Assembly (NCBI GenBank): GCA_028281725.1
Contig: JANQJJ010000241.1
Location: 1 to 34,140, forward strand
Direction of reading: 5' to 3'
Length of the DNA stretch: 34,140 nucleotides
DNA from: Pirellulaceae bacterium
Lineage (GTDB): Bacteria > Planctomycetota > Planctomycetia > Pirellulales > Pirellulaceae
In this document: positions 9,998-19,292 of the stretch, in pieces
Position numbering within the stretch: position 1 is the stretch's first letter
Layout of the letters: the number at the start of each line of letters is the position of its first letter
Notes under the pieces: generated by a model
The model's database searches: none
What the model was told of the DNA's origin: nothing
What the model saw: the letters and a program-made list of their open reading frames with translations, nothing else
Program-made: the position numbers and the translations under genes

Positions 9998-11335
9998 ATG
10001 ACTCCCTTGAATCAGAGCGTTGAACGCGATGGGATGTTCCTCGGAATCAGAGTCGTCGACCTGGTTGCCATCGGGTTGATCTTGGTTTGCTTCTCCCTTG
10101 TCGCGCATTGGCGTCGTCACAACCCGCGACAAGGGATTTGGCTCCGGCCGGATTCGACATCGCATTTAGGAGCAGAGTATGACACGATCGCTTTAGCGAT
10201 CCGTAAGGGTCGCGGTTTCTCTGACCCGTTTTGTGAACCATCGGGGCCTACCGCATGGATGCCACCGGTACTCGTATATTGGACTGCGGGCATCTACTGG
10301 ATCTCGGGCGACTCGCGCGAGTCAGTCGTGATGGCGATCCTATCGATCAAAATGCTGGTTCTAGCGACAACTGGCGTCCTCATAGTCTCACAAGCACGCG
10401 AGTTGTCGGTCCCCATTTTCGGCTACTGCGTTCTTTGCGCCAGTTTCTCTGTCGAGTTCTACTATCTGTTCCAGTTTACCCACGACGTCTGGCTGGTATT
10501 GCTAGTCCTCAATATTACATGGTTCGGTTTGGTTCGGCTGCAGGGGCCTCCCGCAGAGCGAAGACATCAGGTGGCTTGGGGCGTGTTCGGTGGATTTTCC
10601 GCGCTATGCAGCCCCGTAGCGGGCTTTACCTGGGCTGTGGCTACCACCACGCGTTGGTTGCCCAAGCTCTCGATTCGCTCGTTCAAGTCACCAAAGTGTT
10701 GGTTGGCCGAAGCGACTCCGCTGGCATTGACTGCTACCGTATCCATCTTAATGGTATCGCCGTGGATGCTCAGAAATCGAATGGTGATGGGACGCTGGAT
10801 TCCCATCAAGTCGAACCTGGTTTACGAGGTCTGGCAATCGCAAGTCCTCGACGACGACGGCGTTCTCGACGTTACATCGCTTGGTCAACATCCCTGGCAA
10901 TCCAGTGGTCCGCAGCGGCAGAGATACCTTGCCGTTGGAGAACTGCAATTCATCGACGAACGGTGGGGAGCCGTTGTCGAATCCATACGAACACGACCAA
11001 CCAGCCTCCTTGAGAAAATCATCAATCGATGGGGCGCCGCATGTCTACTCTATCGGGACTTGGCTCCTGAATGGGAGGCGGGCAGATGGCTGACAGGCAT
11101 TAAACGTTTCCTATTTCCGCTGCCGCTGCGCGCACTGCTGCTGTTGGTCTTGCTGCGGCGTCCGCTTCGCGCTCCAGGACTGCGAGCGGCCATCTCCATT
11201 TATGTGCTGATGCTGGTTCCTTACATTTTTGTCAGTTACTACGATCGATACGCTGCGCCCCTGATAAGCGTCAAAGCAATCATCGTCTTGCACGCGTTTG
11301 CGGCGCTCAAAAAGAATCGTGCGCGCGGCGAGTAA
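9998..11335 (+). CDS. Polytopic membrane glycosyltransferase, GT39/ArnT-like
   Basis: Multiple TM segments; AEYDTIALAIRKGRGFSDPFCEPSGPTAWMPPVLVYW resembles the GT39 N-terminal periplasmic region. Confidence 0.7.
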   Translation: MTPLNQSVERDGMFLGIRVVDLVAIGLILVCFSLVAHWRRHNPRQGIWLRPDSTSHLGAEYDTIALAIRKGRGFSDPFCEPSGPTAWMPPVLVYWTAGIYWISGDSRESVVMAILSIKMLVLATTGVLIVSQARELSVPIFGYCVLCASFSVEFYYLFQFTHDVWLVLLVLNITWFGLVRLQGPPAERRHQVAWGVFGGFSALCSPVAGFTWAVATTTRWLPKLSIRSFKSPKCWLAEATPLALTATVSILMVSPWMLRNRMVMGRWIPIKSNLVYEVWQSQVLDDDGVLDVTSLGQHPWQSSGPQRQRYLAVGELQFIDERWGAVVESIRTRPTSLLEKIINRWGAACLLYRDLAPEWEAGRWLTGIKRFLFPLPLRALLLLVLLRRPLRAPGLRAAISIYVLMLVPYIFVSYYDRYAAPLISVKAIIVLHAFAALKKNRARGE

Positions 11336-11643
11336 CACCAGTAACTCCGATTCGCCGTTGTCGCGTGGCGATTCACCATGTTGCGAGGAGTGGCGACGAC
11401 TTGAGCCACTGTTCACGTCTCGTGCCCGGTCCGTTGGGTCTCAAGCCTTGCGACCAATTTTTATCTTCTCGTGGAGGGCCCGTTTGCGAGCTCAGGTGGT
11501 GGAGCCGAACCGGAAAGCCAACGTAAGACCGCACTATCGTGTGTCTGCTGGACTTCATTTCTATTTCCTTGACACAGTATTTGCTGAGTGATACATTTGT
11601 ACTCATATCGTGTGGTTGCACCCAATCAACACCGGGGGGTTCC

Positions 11644-12747
11644 GTGAGCTGGCGCAAGGAATTGTCTCTACTTACGCTTCTAACCTTGTTGGGTTGCAGC
11701 CAGTCGCGGGACGCGAACGAGGTCGGTGAGCGCCTCCGGTGGACGATGGGTGGTGTTGACCTTTACGAGGAGGTCGAGGTTGCACCTGAGACTCCTTATG
11801 AAGTTCCAGCGATCGGACTTCTGGAAGGAAAGGTCGATTTTCACGTTTCCAAACTGTGCATCAAAAACGAAACCGGCCAGCCTCGAGAAATAGTGGATGT
11901 CCGAAAAGGCTGTGGTTGTACCGAGGTTGATTTTAGTAAGGGCGAGATTCTCCCCGGCGGTGAGTGCGAGCTGACCATTCGGGTGTCGACCTCTGGACTT
12001 GCGTCACTTGATGGTCGCGTCATTTCTTTCAAGCCAATTTTTTCTGACGGAAAAGCCCTATCATTTACGCAACATCTGTACTGCTTTCCGCGTCTGCTTG
12101 AAGATTCCGGATCTAAACTTCATACCGCGAAGATGTTGGATCCCGAGGTTAGCTCCCCTGACGGATCCATTGGATTTCAGAAGAAGCTGTTGTTGCTCTA
12201 CGAGGGCACTCAACCCGAGACGCTGCCGGCGCTGCGCGTTAAAGTCCTTCCAGAGAGCTTGTCTGCTGAGTTGAAAAGCGCCGGTGAACCTGAGGAGTTC
12301 CCCAACAGAGGTGGGTTCCCTTTGTTGGCGATTCCCTATCTGTTGCGCGTGGATGGCACGGGTATCGGTGCCAATGCCAACGGGCTGGCCTATTCATTGA
12401 CGGTCTCCTCGGATCACGACGAGGACATGAAGATTACCTGTTTTGGCAAGGTTACGGTTGTGGAGTCGCTTACCGTTGCGCCCCGCTATGTGCTGATGCG
12501 CAGCACGACTCCCCAGCAGGTCACCATTTCGCGGGCGGATGGATCGGATTTTTGTATCAAGACCGTGTTATCCGGTGATGCACTCTTGGATGTCAGTCAG
12601 CTTACGGCTGGGTTCCGGCCGAAGCACCGTCTACAAATTTCATTGAAAGGAGCGCCTACTGAAAATTCCGTTACAAAGAAGATAGTTAAGGTGATTACAA
12701 CTGAAGATGAAACGGTTTCGTTTGACGTTGTCTATGTCGAAGCTTGA
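11644..12747 (+). CDS. DUF1573-containing lipoprotein
   Basis: GTG start gives VSWRKELSLLTLLTLLGCSQSRD with a lipobox (TLLGC); DUF1573 signature VRKGCGCTEVDFSKGEILPGGECELTIRVSTSGL. Confidence 0.8.
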   Translation: MSWRKELSLLTLLTLLGCSQSRDANEVGERLRWTMGGVDLYEEVEVAPETPYEVPAIGLLEGKVDFHVSKLCIKNETGQPREIVDVRKGCGCTEVDFSKGEILPGGECELTIRVSTSGLASLDGRVISFKPIFSDGKALSFTQHLYCFPRLLEDSGSKLHTAKMLDPEVSSPDGSIGFQKKLLLLYEGTQPETLPALRVKVLPESLSAELKSAGEPEEFPNRGGFPLLAIPYLLRVDGTGIGANANGLAYSLTVSSDHDEDMKITCFGKVTVVESLTVAPRYVLMRSTTPQQVTISRADGSDFCIKTVLSGDALLDVSQLTAGFRPKHRLQISLKGAPTENSVTKKIVKVITTEDETVSFDVVYVEA

Positions 12748-12777
12748 CTCAAAACGTTGACGGTGAAAGGGATTACG

Positions 12778-13215
12778 ATGAAAAGATATGTTGTGAGAGG
12801 CGTTTGCAGTGCGTTGGGACTTGCAATTTGTTTCGGGATAGGCGCCGTATTGGTGCATGCTCAACAGCCGCCTACGCTAGGCAAGTGTCAGCATCCGGCG
12901 ACTGGGGCCATTGTCAATCGCGTAAATACGCCACCCGGACAAAGATGCAATGGGTTTAACTTGTGCCATAGCGTCAATACCTGTGCGCCCGTTGCTGGGC
13001 CGTGTCCCAATGGGGCGGCCGGTATGATAGCCGAGACATCGCAAGCGGTGCTCGTAGGTACCTGCCAGGCATCAGGAACTTCGTTCCAATGCAATCGATG
13101 CCCGGCCGTTCAAGTTTGTGCTCTGTTTGAAGGCTACCGTTCAGTGCATCCGGTCAGTGGTGCGTGTGGCAACGCATGTGGAGTCTCCTTCAATACTGGT
13201 GGCAACTGCAAGTAG
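12778..13215 (+). CDS. Small secreted cysteine-rich protein of unknown function
   Basis: ATG at 12778 (MKRYVVRGVCSALGLAICFGIGAVLVHAQQ, signal peptide) preceded by aaaggg; mature part carries 12 Cys in about 115 residues. Confidence 0.7.
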   Translation: MKRYVVRGVCSALGLAICFGIGAVLVHAQQPPTLGKCQHPATGAIVNRVNTPPGQRCNGFNLCHSVNTCAPVAGPCPNGAAGMIAETSQAVLVGTCQASGTSFQCNRCPAVQVCALFEGYRSVHPVSGACGNACGVSFNTGGNCK

Positions 13216-13370
13216 CGACGACTACTCTCGGATTCTTAGGGAAGGTCACGGGTGGCTCCGTACCTACGGGGCATGACTATGAGATTTGCCGCGGATCCGA
13301 GAGTGGGATTGCATCGGGTGAGTAAGGGCTATTTGCTCGCACGCACCGTCTGTAGTTCGTAGTTTTAGCC

Positions 13371-13397
13371 GCTGGTCACCTTTTCGAGGTGGCCAGC
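13371..13397. other. Stable hairpin in long intergenic region
   Basis: GCTGGTCACC-TTTTCGA-GGTGGCCAGC: 10-bp stem with one wobble pair and a 7-nt loop. Confidence 0.5.
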
Positions 13398-13535
13398 GTG
13401 CTTTCATCAGCGTAGGCAGCGATGTTGACATCCAGTTCGCCGGACGTCCGATTGGCCGGCGAACGCTTCACGGATACGCGGCCAAGGAAAATGCTTAGAG
13501 AAACGTATGTAAACTTATTTAACATTGAGCGGATT

Positions 13536-14681
13536 ATGAATCAGGTGCACAGAGTTCTGCTGCTGGTGGCTGGAGCCAATATCTGTCTTGGTGCCGCATG
13601 TGTCTACTCTCAAGATTCGCGAATGGAGGAGATTGCCTATCGCTCGTTGGCGAACCAAGCGAGTTTCGCGACGTATGTCTGCAAATTCAGTTTCGAAGCC
13701 GGGATTGCCCAGTCGAGGGAGCAGTTGATTGCCGGCGAGCTTTCAACGCTGCATGGAAATGCAAATGGATGGTGGGCCAAACGGCGTGAAAAGGAGTTGT
13801 TCACAGTAGACGTTGGCGATACGTTCGTCAGTACTCCCACTGGAAACGGGAGGTTCAACGTCCCCTTTTCCGGAGGCGAAAAGTACATCGACAATGGTGA
13901 CGTCAGAGTTGCTTTCTCCGATGAGTTGGGCGTAGCGAATTTGGGTACGCAGGAAAAGATGGCTAACAGAATCACCAGACTGTCGCCCTGGAACAGCCTT
14001 GGTCGTTTCTTTACTGGTGAGGCTGCGGTTCCGGCGGAGAGCCTGCTCGACAATGTTGGGCTGCCAAGCCCGTTCGGAAACACGATCGAAGAAGATGAAG
14101 ACAAAGTTCGAGTGATAACGGATTTAGGCGAGACCCGTTTGCTCCACGAGTTCTCTACCACAATGAACTATCTCCCGACACACGTGGCGTTTCTCGGCGA
14201 TCAGGCTTCTACGCACATCGAAACGGTAGAGGCGATTGAAGTCGATGGGGTCGGCTGGTTTCCCAAAACGGTGATCGCGTATGAGATCGAGTCGAACGCA
14301 TCCGAATTGAAACACTGTTACCGGTTTTCCGTGGATGACTTCGCGTACCGCGAACCCTCAGATGCCGAGTTGACTTTTGAGAGCGCCGGCGAGTACCAGT
14401 TACATGGTCCTGCGGTGGTCGTCGGGAATCAAATTGCTCGGGTTGCGAGTGGCGTATCTCTAGGACCCGATACGGTGGGTGAGTTGGAGCAGGCTTTGCT
14501 GAGTGGGACTACCTTAGGCCGCGGAGTAGCGTCCGCCGGAACAACCAGCGGAACTACATCGTTTTTCTTTCTGGCCGTAGCCGCAACAGGAAGCGTTCTG
14601 GTCTGTTTGATTGGATTAATGCGGAGGAAGGGCTTTACGGCCATGGAGCCGTCTAAAGAACCTGATGAGAACGTGTCTTGA
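13536..14681 (+). CDS. Exported protein of unknown function with C-terminal transmembrane anchor
   Basis: MNQVHRVLLLVAGANICLGAACVYSQDS signal-like N-terminus from ATG 13536 (ORF extends to 13422); C-terminal TM FFFLAVAATGSVLVCLIGLMRRK. Confidence 0.7.
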   Translation: MNQVHRVLLLVAGANICLGAACVYSQDSRMEEIAYRSLANQASFATYVCKFSFEAGIAQSREQLIAGELSTLHGNANGWWAKRREKELFTVDVGDTFVSTPTGNGRFNVPFSGGEKYIDNGDVRVAFSDELGVANLGTQEKMANRITRLSPWNSLGRFFTGEAAVPAESLLDNVGLPSPFGNTIEEDEDKVRVITDLGETRLLHEFSTTMNYLPTHVAFLGDQASTHIETVEAIEVDGVGWFPKTVIAYEIESNASELKHCYRFSVDDFAYREPSDAELTFESAGEYQLHGPAVVVGNQIARVASGVSLGPDTVGELEQALLSGTTLGRGVASAGTTSGTTSFFFLAVAATGSVLVCLIGLMRRKGFTAMEPSKEPDENVS

Positions 14682-14696
14682 ACAACACTGTTCAAG
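14677..14696 (+). terminator. Hairpin overlapping the stop codon of the 13536-14681 gene (possible terminator or mRNA 3' structure)
   Basis: CTTGAACA-ACAC-TGTTCAAG perfect 8-bp stem; the TGA stop (14679-14681) lies in the left arm; no T-tract follows. Confidence 0.4.
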
Positions 14697-14908
14697 GCTT
14701 GAGAGGAGGTGTCTCCAGTTGCCGCGTGGTTCGGAGAAGGCGATCCCCGGTGATTCGTCGAGGCTAGCCACTTGTAGCTCTGGGCTAAAACAAGCAGCAA
14801 TCGAGCCGAAATGGATTTTCAAGGCTCCGGCCTGAACAATTTTTGTGGCGTTCGAATTACCTGATGTTTAGATGTATCAAGCAGTTTTAGAGCGTACCAT
14901 TTTAACGG

Positions 14909-16672
14909 GTGCCAGAGCTCAGCGAGTCTGTGTTGAAAACCGTTGACGCAAGGAGCTACGTGGGTGCGCAGCTCGCACTAGCCGTTTGGCGACCATGGGT
15001 AGCGGTAAAACCGTCCCGAAGTCAACTGCTCGCTGTCCGTTGCGCCTTCCTCGCCACTCATATTCTGTTGTGCGCGTTGACGACCCTGCGTTCGGGTGCG
15101 TTCGGCGATTCGATCTTTCATTTGGCTTCCGGATACCATTTTCTAGATACCGGCAGTTTCGTTTCCTACCGCGTCAACCCACCCATACACCGCGTGCTGT
15201 TAGCCCTTCCGTCCTACGGACTTCTCGATGTCCCGGAACTGGCTGCCGGGCCCGAGCGCCGGCCTGAAGTCGCCTTGGGTGAGGCAATGGTTACAACCGA
15301 AGGGTTTGATTGGCAGCTCGCCGGAATGCTTGGCAATATCTACCTCGTGTTATGTTCCTGCTTAGTCGGCGAAGCTGTCTACCGGTTGGCGGCATTGGCT
15401 TTCGACGAGATTTCCGCTTGCGTTGCCGTTGGATTTTGGGCGTTTCACCCAGTAGCAGTCAGCTGGGCAACGTGCGGGACAGCCGATATGCTCACGACCT
15501 GCCTTTGGCTTTATCTTTGGCTGGCCGTCGGTTCAGCGCTGAGAGACTTTAGCTGGACCAGATGTGTTTTGTGCGGCATCCTCTTTGGGCTCGGTCTTCT
15601 AACCAGGTATACATTTTTCGTGTTCCCGCTTTCGCTAATCTTAGTTGAGCTGAGCGCGTTGTTGGTGGGCAAAGAATTTCGGTCTCGAAGATATCTGCTA
15701 GGGTGCATCAAGCTCAATGTCGTATCGCTATTCTTGGGCCTAGTGATGGTCAATTTGGCGTATGGTGCCCGGGGAACGACGGCAGGCATGGATCCGGCCG
15801 ATTTTGAGAGCAGGACGATCCGGGAGCTGATTTTGAATGAAAACACGCGATGGCTGACCCAATCTGCTAGTTTAGTTCCGACGGAGTATGTTCGCGGTCT
15901 TGACGTACAGCTTCTCGATTTTGAAAACCCGCCATCGTCTTATTGGCTTGGCAAAGCTTGCCCAGGTTTTTGGTACTACTATCCTGCCACGACGCTATGC
16001 AAATCGCCCATCGCGTTTACCGTGGCCCTGGCGATGGGATTTTTTGCGATGTTCGCGAATTGGCGATTTTATCTAAAGTTGGAGACGGTGGTGATCATTG
16101 TCCCAAGTGTTGCCTACTTGTGCATGCTGTTCGCAAAATCTGAGTTTACGACGGAGTATCGCTACATGCTCCCAGTGGTCCCAATACTGTGTATGTTTGC
16201 AGCGCTGGCAGGTAGGTGCTGCGCAAGCCGGGCTAGTCACTGGCTGGGAATGCTGCTGGTCGTGTCTTTTATTGCCGAGTCGCTGTGCGCGTTTCCGAAC
16301 CACTTCGCGTTTACCAATCTAGCCTGCCGTCAAGTAGTTCGCCCAGAACACCTGCTGACAGGCTCGGCTTTCGACTGGGGACAAGACATGCTACCGTTAA
16401 AGAAGACGCTCGCCGCCAAGCCGGAGCTGACCTTGACGGGCGTACTCGCCAATCATGTTGTCCCATTGGAAGCGTATGGGATTTCGCCCGTTCCACCAGA
16501 TGGATTGGTCTCGCCGAAGACGATACTCGTACTTGCCGTCAGCAGGGGGGCCCTGCAACAAGAGGGAATGGCCGAATCACTGAATGAAACGCTTGTCGTC
16601 GAGAGAATCGGAAGTACCCTTCTGCTACTCCAGTGCTTCGACGAGTCCTGCTCTCTCCTACGTGAGCCGTGA
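14909..16672 (+). CDS. Polytopic membrane glycosyltransferase, GT39-like
   Basis: About 10 hydrophobic segments; FGDSIFHLASGYHFLDTGSFVSYRVNPPIHRVLLALPSYGL and SWATCGTADMLTTCLWLYLWLA resemble GT39 proteins. Confidence 0.7.
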   Translation: MPELSESVLKTVDARSYVGAQLALAVWRPWVAVKPSRSQLLAVRCAFLATHILLCALTTLRSGAFGDSIFHLASGYHFLDTGSFVSYRVNPPIHRVLLALPSYGLLDVPELAAGPERRPEVALGEAMVTTEGFDWQLAGMLGNIYLVLCSCLVGEAVYRLAALAFDEISACVAVGFWAFHPVAVSWATCGTADMLTTCLWLYLWLAVGSALRDFSWTRCVLCGILFGLGLLTRYTFFVFPLSLILVELSALLVGKEFRSRRYLLGCIKLNVVSLFLGLVMVNLAYGARGTTAGMDPADFESRTIRELILNENTRWLTQSASLVPTEYVRGLDVQLLDFENPPSSYWLGKACPGFWYYYPATTLCKSPIAFTVALAMGFFAMFANWRFYLKLETVVIIVPSVAYLCMLFAKSEFTTEYRYMLPVVPILCMFAALAGRCCASRASHWLGMLLVVSFIAESLCAFPNHFAFTNLACRQVVRPEHLLTGSAFDWGQDMLPLKKTLAAKPELTLTGVLANHVVPLEAYGISPVPPDGLVSPKTILVLAVSRGALQQEGMAESLNETLVVERIGSTLLLLQCFDESCSLLREP

Positions 16673-16907
16673 ATGGCGACGAGCCGGACTGCCGGGGTAA
16701 TTCAGGCAAAGCTTGTTCGGGCAGGCCGCGATGGTTCCGGAATCATCAATGCCAAGAGCCCTCTCCCGATCGCCTTCAATTGGCTACCTTCGCAGACGAT
16801 CACTCAAGGCATCGCCGCGGGAAACAACGGTCCTGTTTTTCTGGCGATCATCCCGGAGGAGTGGGATAGCACCTTTGCAGATGTGACAGCTATTTCCCGC
16901 GTGATGC

Positions 16908-17924
16908 CTAGTCCAGTTTAAACTTCTCAGCCGCGTGGGAGTTGACTAAGACTTTCCAATCAGCTGCGTCCGTGAAGGTGTGCTGGGCTATGGCGTTGGT
17001 CCAAGGAGTCGCGTGTGCCTTTCTCAGTGCGGTGCCAATTCCCATGGTGTCTTGACGATCGCGATGGTTCTTTCCATAGCATACCCTCGCACCGGTATCG
17101 TCTCCGGGACCACACTCAGCATAGCCGTTGATCACCCCGATGTGTTTCAGCCCAAGCAAGTGTCCGAGTTCATGCCAGGCGGTTACACGTTTATAGGTCT
17201 TGCCACCGCGACGCGTTGTTCGAACCCTCACATCCTTGTTGTCATAGAGCCGAGCATGGGATCTCATTTGGCTGGAGTCCTCCGGGTCCAGGTAGACTGC
17301 CCGAATTGTTCGGTGCCGTCTTGCGACAGAAGGAACCAGCTGCAAATCGAATTTGCAAAGCACGTACGGATCGGCGCGGCTGTCGACTTGCAAGCTGTTC
17401 AGGCCGTCAGGCGGTTTTAAAAAGAAACGTTCCGACCAAAATCGACTCTGACGCTTGAGAGCCAACTTGAACTTGGAGAACTCTCCGTCTGGCCACTCGA
17501 CACAAGATCGGTCGGCACCTCGATCAGTACAGATATCCGGATCGTCGACCGCTTTGAGAACCACGCGGGCCTCGATCGTGAGGCTCCAGATTCGGGAATA
17601 CCCCGTTGGCCTGGTCAACTGCGAATCAAACTTCTTCCCATGGACCACAGGCAGCAGCTTGAGATGCGCCTTGTTACCCTTCAGTCGATCCGCCTCGCGG
17701 ACGAAGTCTGCCAGTAGCAATCTTGCTCTGGGTGTTAACTTCGTCGACTCGTCCAGAATGCGCTGCAAGTCCTGAAGCTCTGTGCGAGTGATGGTCTGGT
17801 TGTCGTTCACGCTCCGGATGATCCGCTTCACTTCGGTTTCCGTGATCTTATTCGCATCGAGAGACTTTCGGAATTCTCTTCGGACCGACTGATCTTTGAT
17901 TTGTCTCGAGCGTAGTTCCGCCAT
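16908..17924 (-). CDS. Metzincin-type zinc metalloprotease-like protein
   Basis: HExxHxxGxxH motif in AWHELGHLLGLKHIG followed by a candidate Met-turn QDTMGIG; N-terminal alpha-helical region with two related segments (ANKITETEVKRIIRSV / NQTITRTELQDLQRIL). Confidence 0.75.
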   Translation of the reverse strand: MAELRSRQIKDQSVRREFRKSLDANKITETEVKRIIRSVNDNQTITRTELQDLQRILDESTKLTPRARLLLADFVREADRLKGNKAHLKLLPVVHGKKFDSQLTRPTGYSRIWSLTIEARVVLKAVDDPDICTDRGADRSCVEWPDGEFSKFKLALKRQSRFWSERFFLKPPDGLNSLQVDSRADPYVLCKFDLQLVPSVARRHRTIRAVYLDPEDSSQMRSHARLYDNKDVRVRTTRRGGKTYKRVTAWHELGHLLGLKHIGVINGYAECGPGDDTGARVCYGKNHRDRQDTMGIGTALRKAHATPWTNAIAQHTFTDAADWKVLVNSHAAEKFKLD

Positions 17925-18273
17925 GGCGATACCTCAATTGCAAGCGATGACGACGGTTGGCAGCATCTTTTCTGGGATATGCACAAGATAGCAGCGTAAG
18001 AATGAGGGCGTGTGTTACATCCGGCGCGGAGGCAGCGCAACCAGAATCGCGCAAAAAGTACGACCACTCCGTTCCAGTCTTCCACGGGACTGGTACTGAG
18101 GTCTCTTGATGAGAAATCAGGCCAGAAGTGCCCGGTGGGACCGTCTTTTGCGCAAGAAAGTCAGATTCACGGCGTAGTGCGGCAAGGGCTGGCCGCGGTT
18201 CTTTCGATTGATCGGCTTGTGCGAGAGCACGAGCGTGATGGGTATTCGAAGTTACGGCCCCGTTTACAAGTGG

Positions 18274-18735
18274 CTATGACGCACCGCTCGAAGCGGCTGC
18301 GCTGGCACCCAGTGATGGATGCGTTGCCAGAAGAAGTGCGGCAGCCGAGGCGGTCCAGACGGAGTAAGATAGTGGGCCCTCCGGTCCAGTGGCGAATGTC
18401 ATACTCAGCGCGAACAGTAGCAGCAATAGACTGCTGGCGGCGGCGAAAAAACGAGTCCAAACGCCGCAGATGAGAGCGATCGCCAATAGGATTTCCAGCA
18501 AGGTTGCGATCCATGCGCCAACGACAGCCATGGGATGTGGGAGAAACCACAACAGTGTTGCGGTATAGGCCACAAACTCAGGAAAGCTGCCCCACGCGAC
18601 CTCACCGGTTCCCGCCTGGCCCCACAGCCCGAACCGGTCGGCGACCGCAGACAAAAACGAGGCGGCCAACGTCAATCGCGAGCATATGATCGCGACCGTT
18701 GGCGAAAGCCATGCGAATCTTAAAGAATCGTTCAC
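18274..18735 (-). CDS. DoxX-like integral membrane protein
   Basis: Four hydrophobic segments typical of the DoxX family; GTG start at 18735 overlaps the stop of the upstream cupin gene (TAGTG). Confidence 0.7.
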   Translation of the reverse strand: MNDSLRFAWLSPTVAIICSRLTLAASFLSAVADRFGLWGQAGTGEVAWGSFPEFVAYTATLLWFLPHPMAVVGAWIATLLEILLAIALICGVWTRFFAAASSLLLLLFALSMTFATGPEGPLSYSVWTASAAALLLATHPSLGASAAASSGAS

Positions 18736-19271
18736 TACTTTGCCCTCTCCGCCGGATTCTTCTTTTGCCGGAACTCCGAGACTGGCTCGGGAATGACGAG
18801 ACGTTTCGCATCCGCAGGGTGGATCATCGTCACCAGAACGCGACATCGCTTTTCCTTGTCGGGATTCCGGGACACGCGGTGCAGAATCATCGCAGGTTCA
18901 AAGAACGTGTCGCCCCGACGCAGCGTCCGTAGCGGTTGATCGCCAATCTGAAATTCCAGCGTCCCTTCGAGCACATATCCGGTCACCGGGCCCGGATGAC
19001 GGTGAGGCGGGCTGGATGCCAGCGGGTCCAAGGCGACCTCGATGATCGAAGCCTTGGCAACCCGATTATCATGCAGGCCCAATAGTTTCTCAGCACGCAG
19101 CACTTTCACGTGGACTGCTGGAGCGTCTGGTTTTTCTCTGTCCTCCAGTGCGAGCTTCTTATTGACCGGAGTCTTGTCATCGGCACCTGCAGCGCGCCGA
19201 GCGGAGGACAGCGGCAAGCCGATACCGGAAAAGAGAGCGACGAGTAGGCATGGGTAAATCTGTTTTAGCAT
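18735..19271 (-). CDS. Secreted cupin-domain protein
   Basis: Signal peptide; DPLASSPPHRHPGPVTGYVLEGTLEFQIGDQPLRTLRRGDTFFEPAMILH matches the cupin double motif. Confidence 0.9.
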   Translation of the reverse strand: MLKQIYPCLLVALFSGIGLPLSSARRAAGADDKTPVNKKLALEDREKPDAPAVHVKVLRAEKLLGLHDNRVAKASIIEVALDPLASSPPHRHPGPVTGYVLEGTLEFQIGDQPLRTLRRGDTFFEPAMILHRVSRNPDKEKRCRVLVTMIHPADAKRLVIPEPVSEFRQKKNPAERAK

Positions 19272-19292
19272 GGGGAGATTCCGAAAGTCGAG

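Noticed and set aside
10255-11013. 252-aa plus-strand ORF inside the first GT39-like gene
   Set aside because: Alternative frame of a well-supported membrane protein gene; no recognisable motifs, Arg/Ser-rich.
16673-16921. 82-aa plus-strand ORF starting right after the second GT39-like stop
   Set aside because: Adjacent start is suggestive, but no motif is recognised and the tail overlaps the metzincin gene; left uncalled.
18012-18473. 153-aa plus-strand ORF, partly intergenic
   Set aside because: The 3' half is antisense to the DoxX gene; the 5' half has some protein-like stretch (IHGVVRQGLAAVLSIDRLVREHERDGYSKL) but no family or RBS support. Could be a degraded gene, not enough to call.
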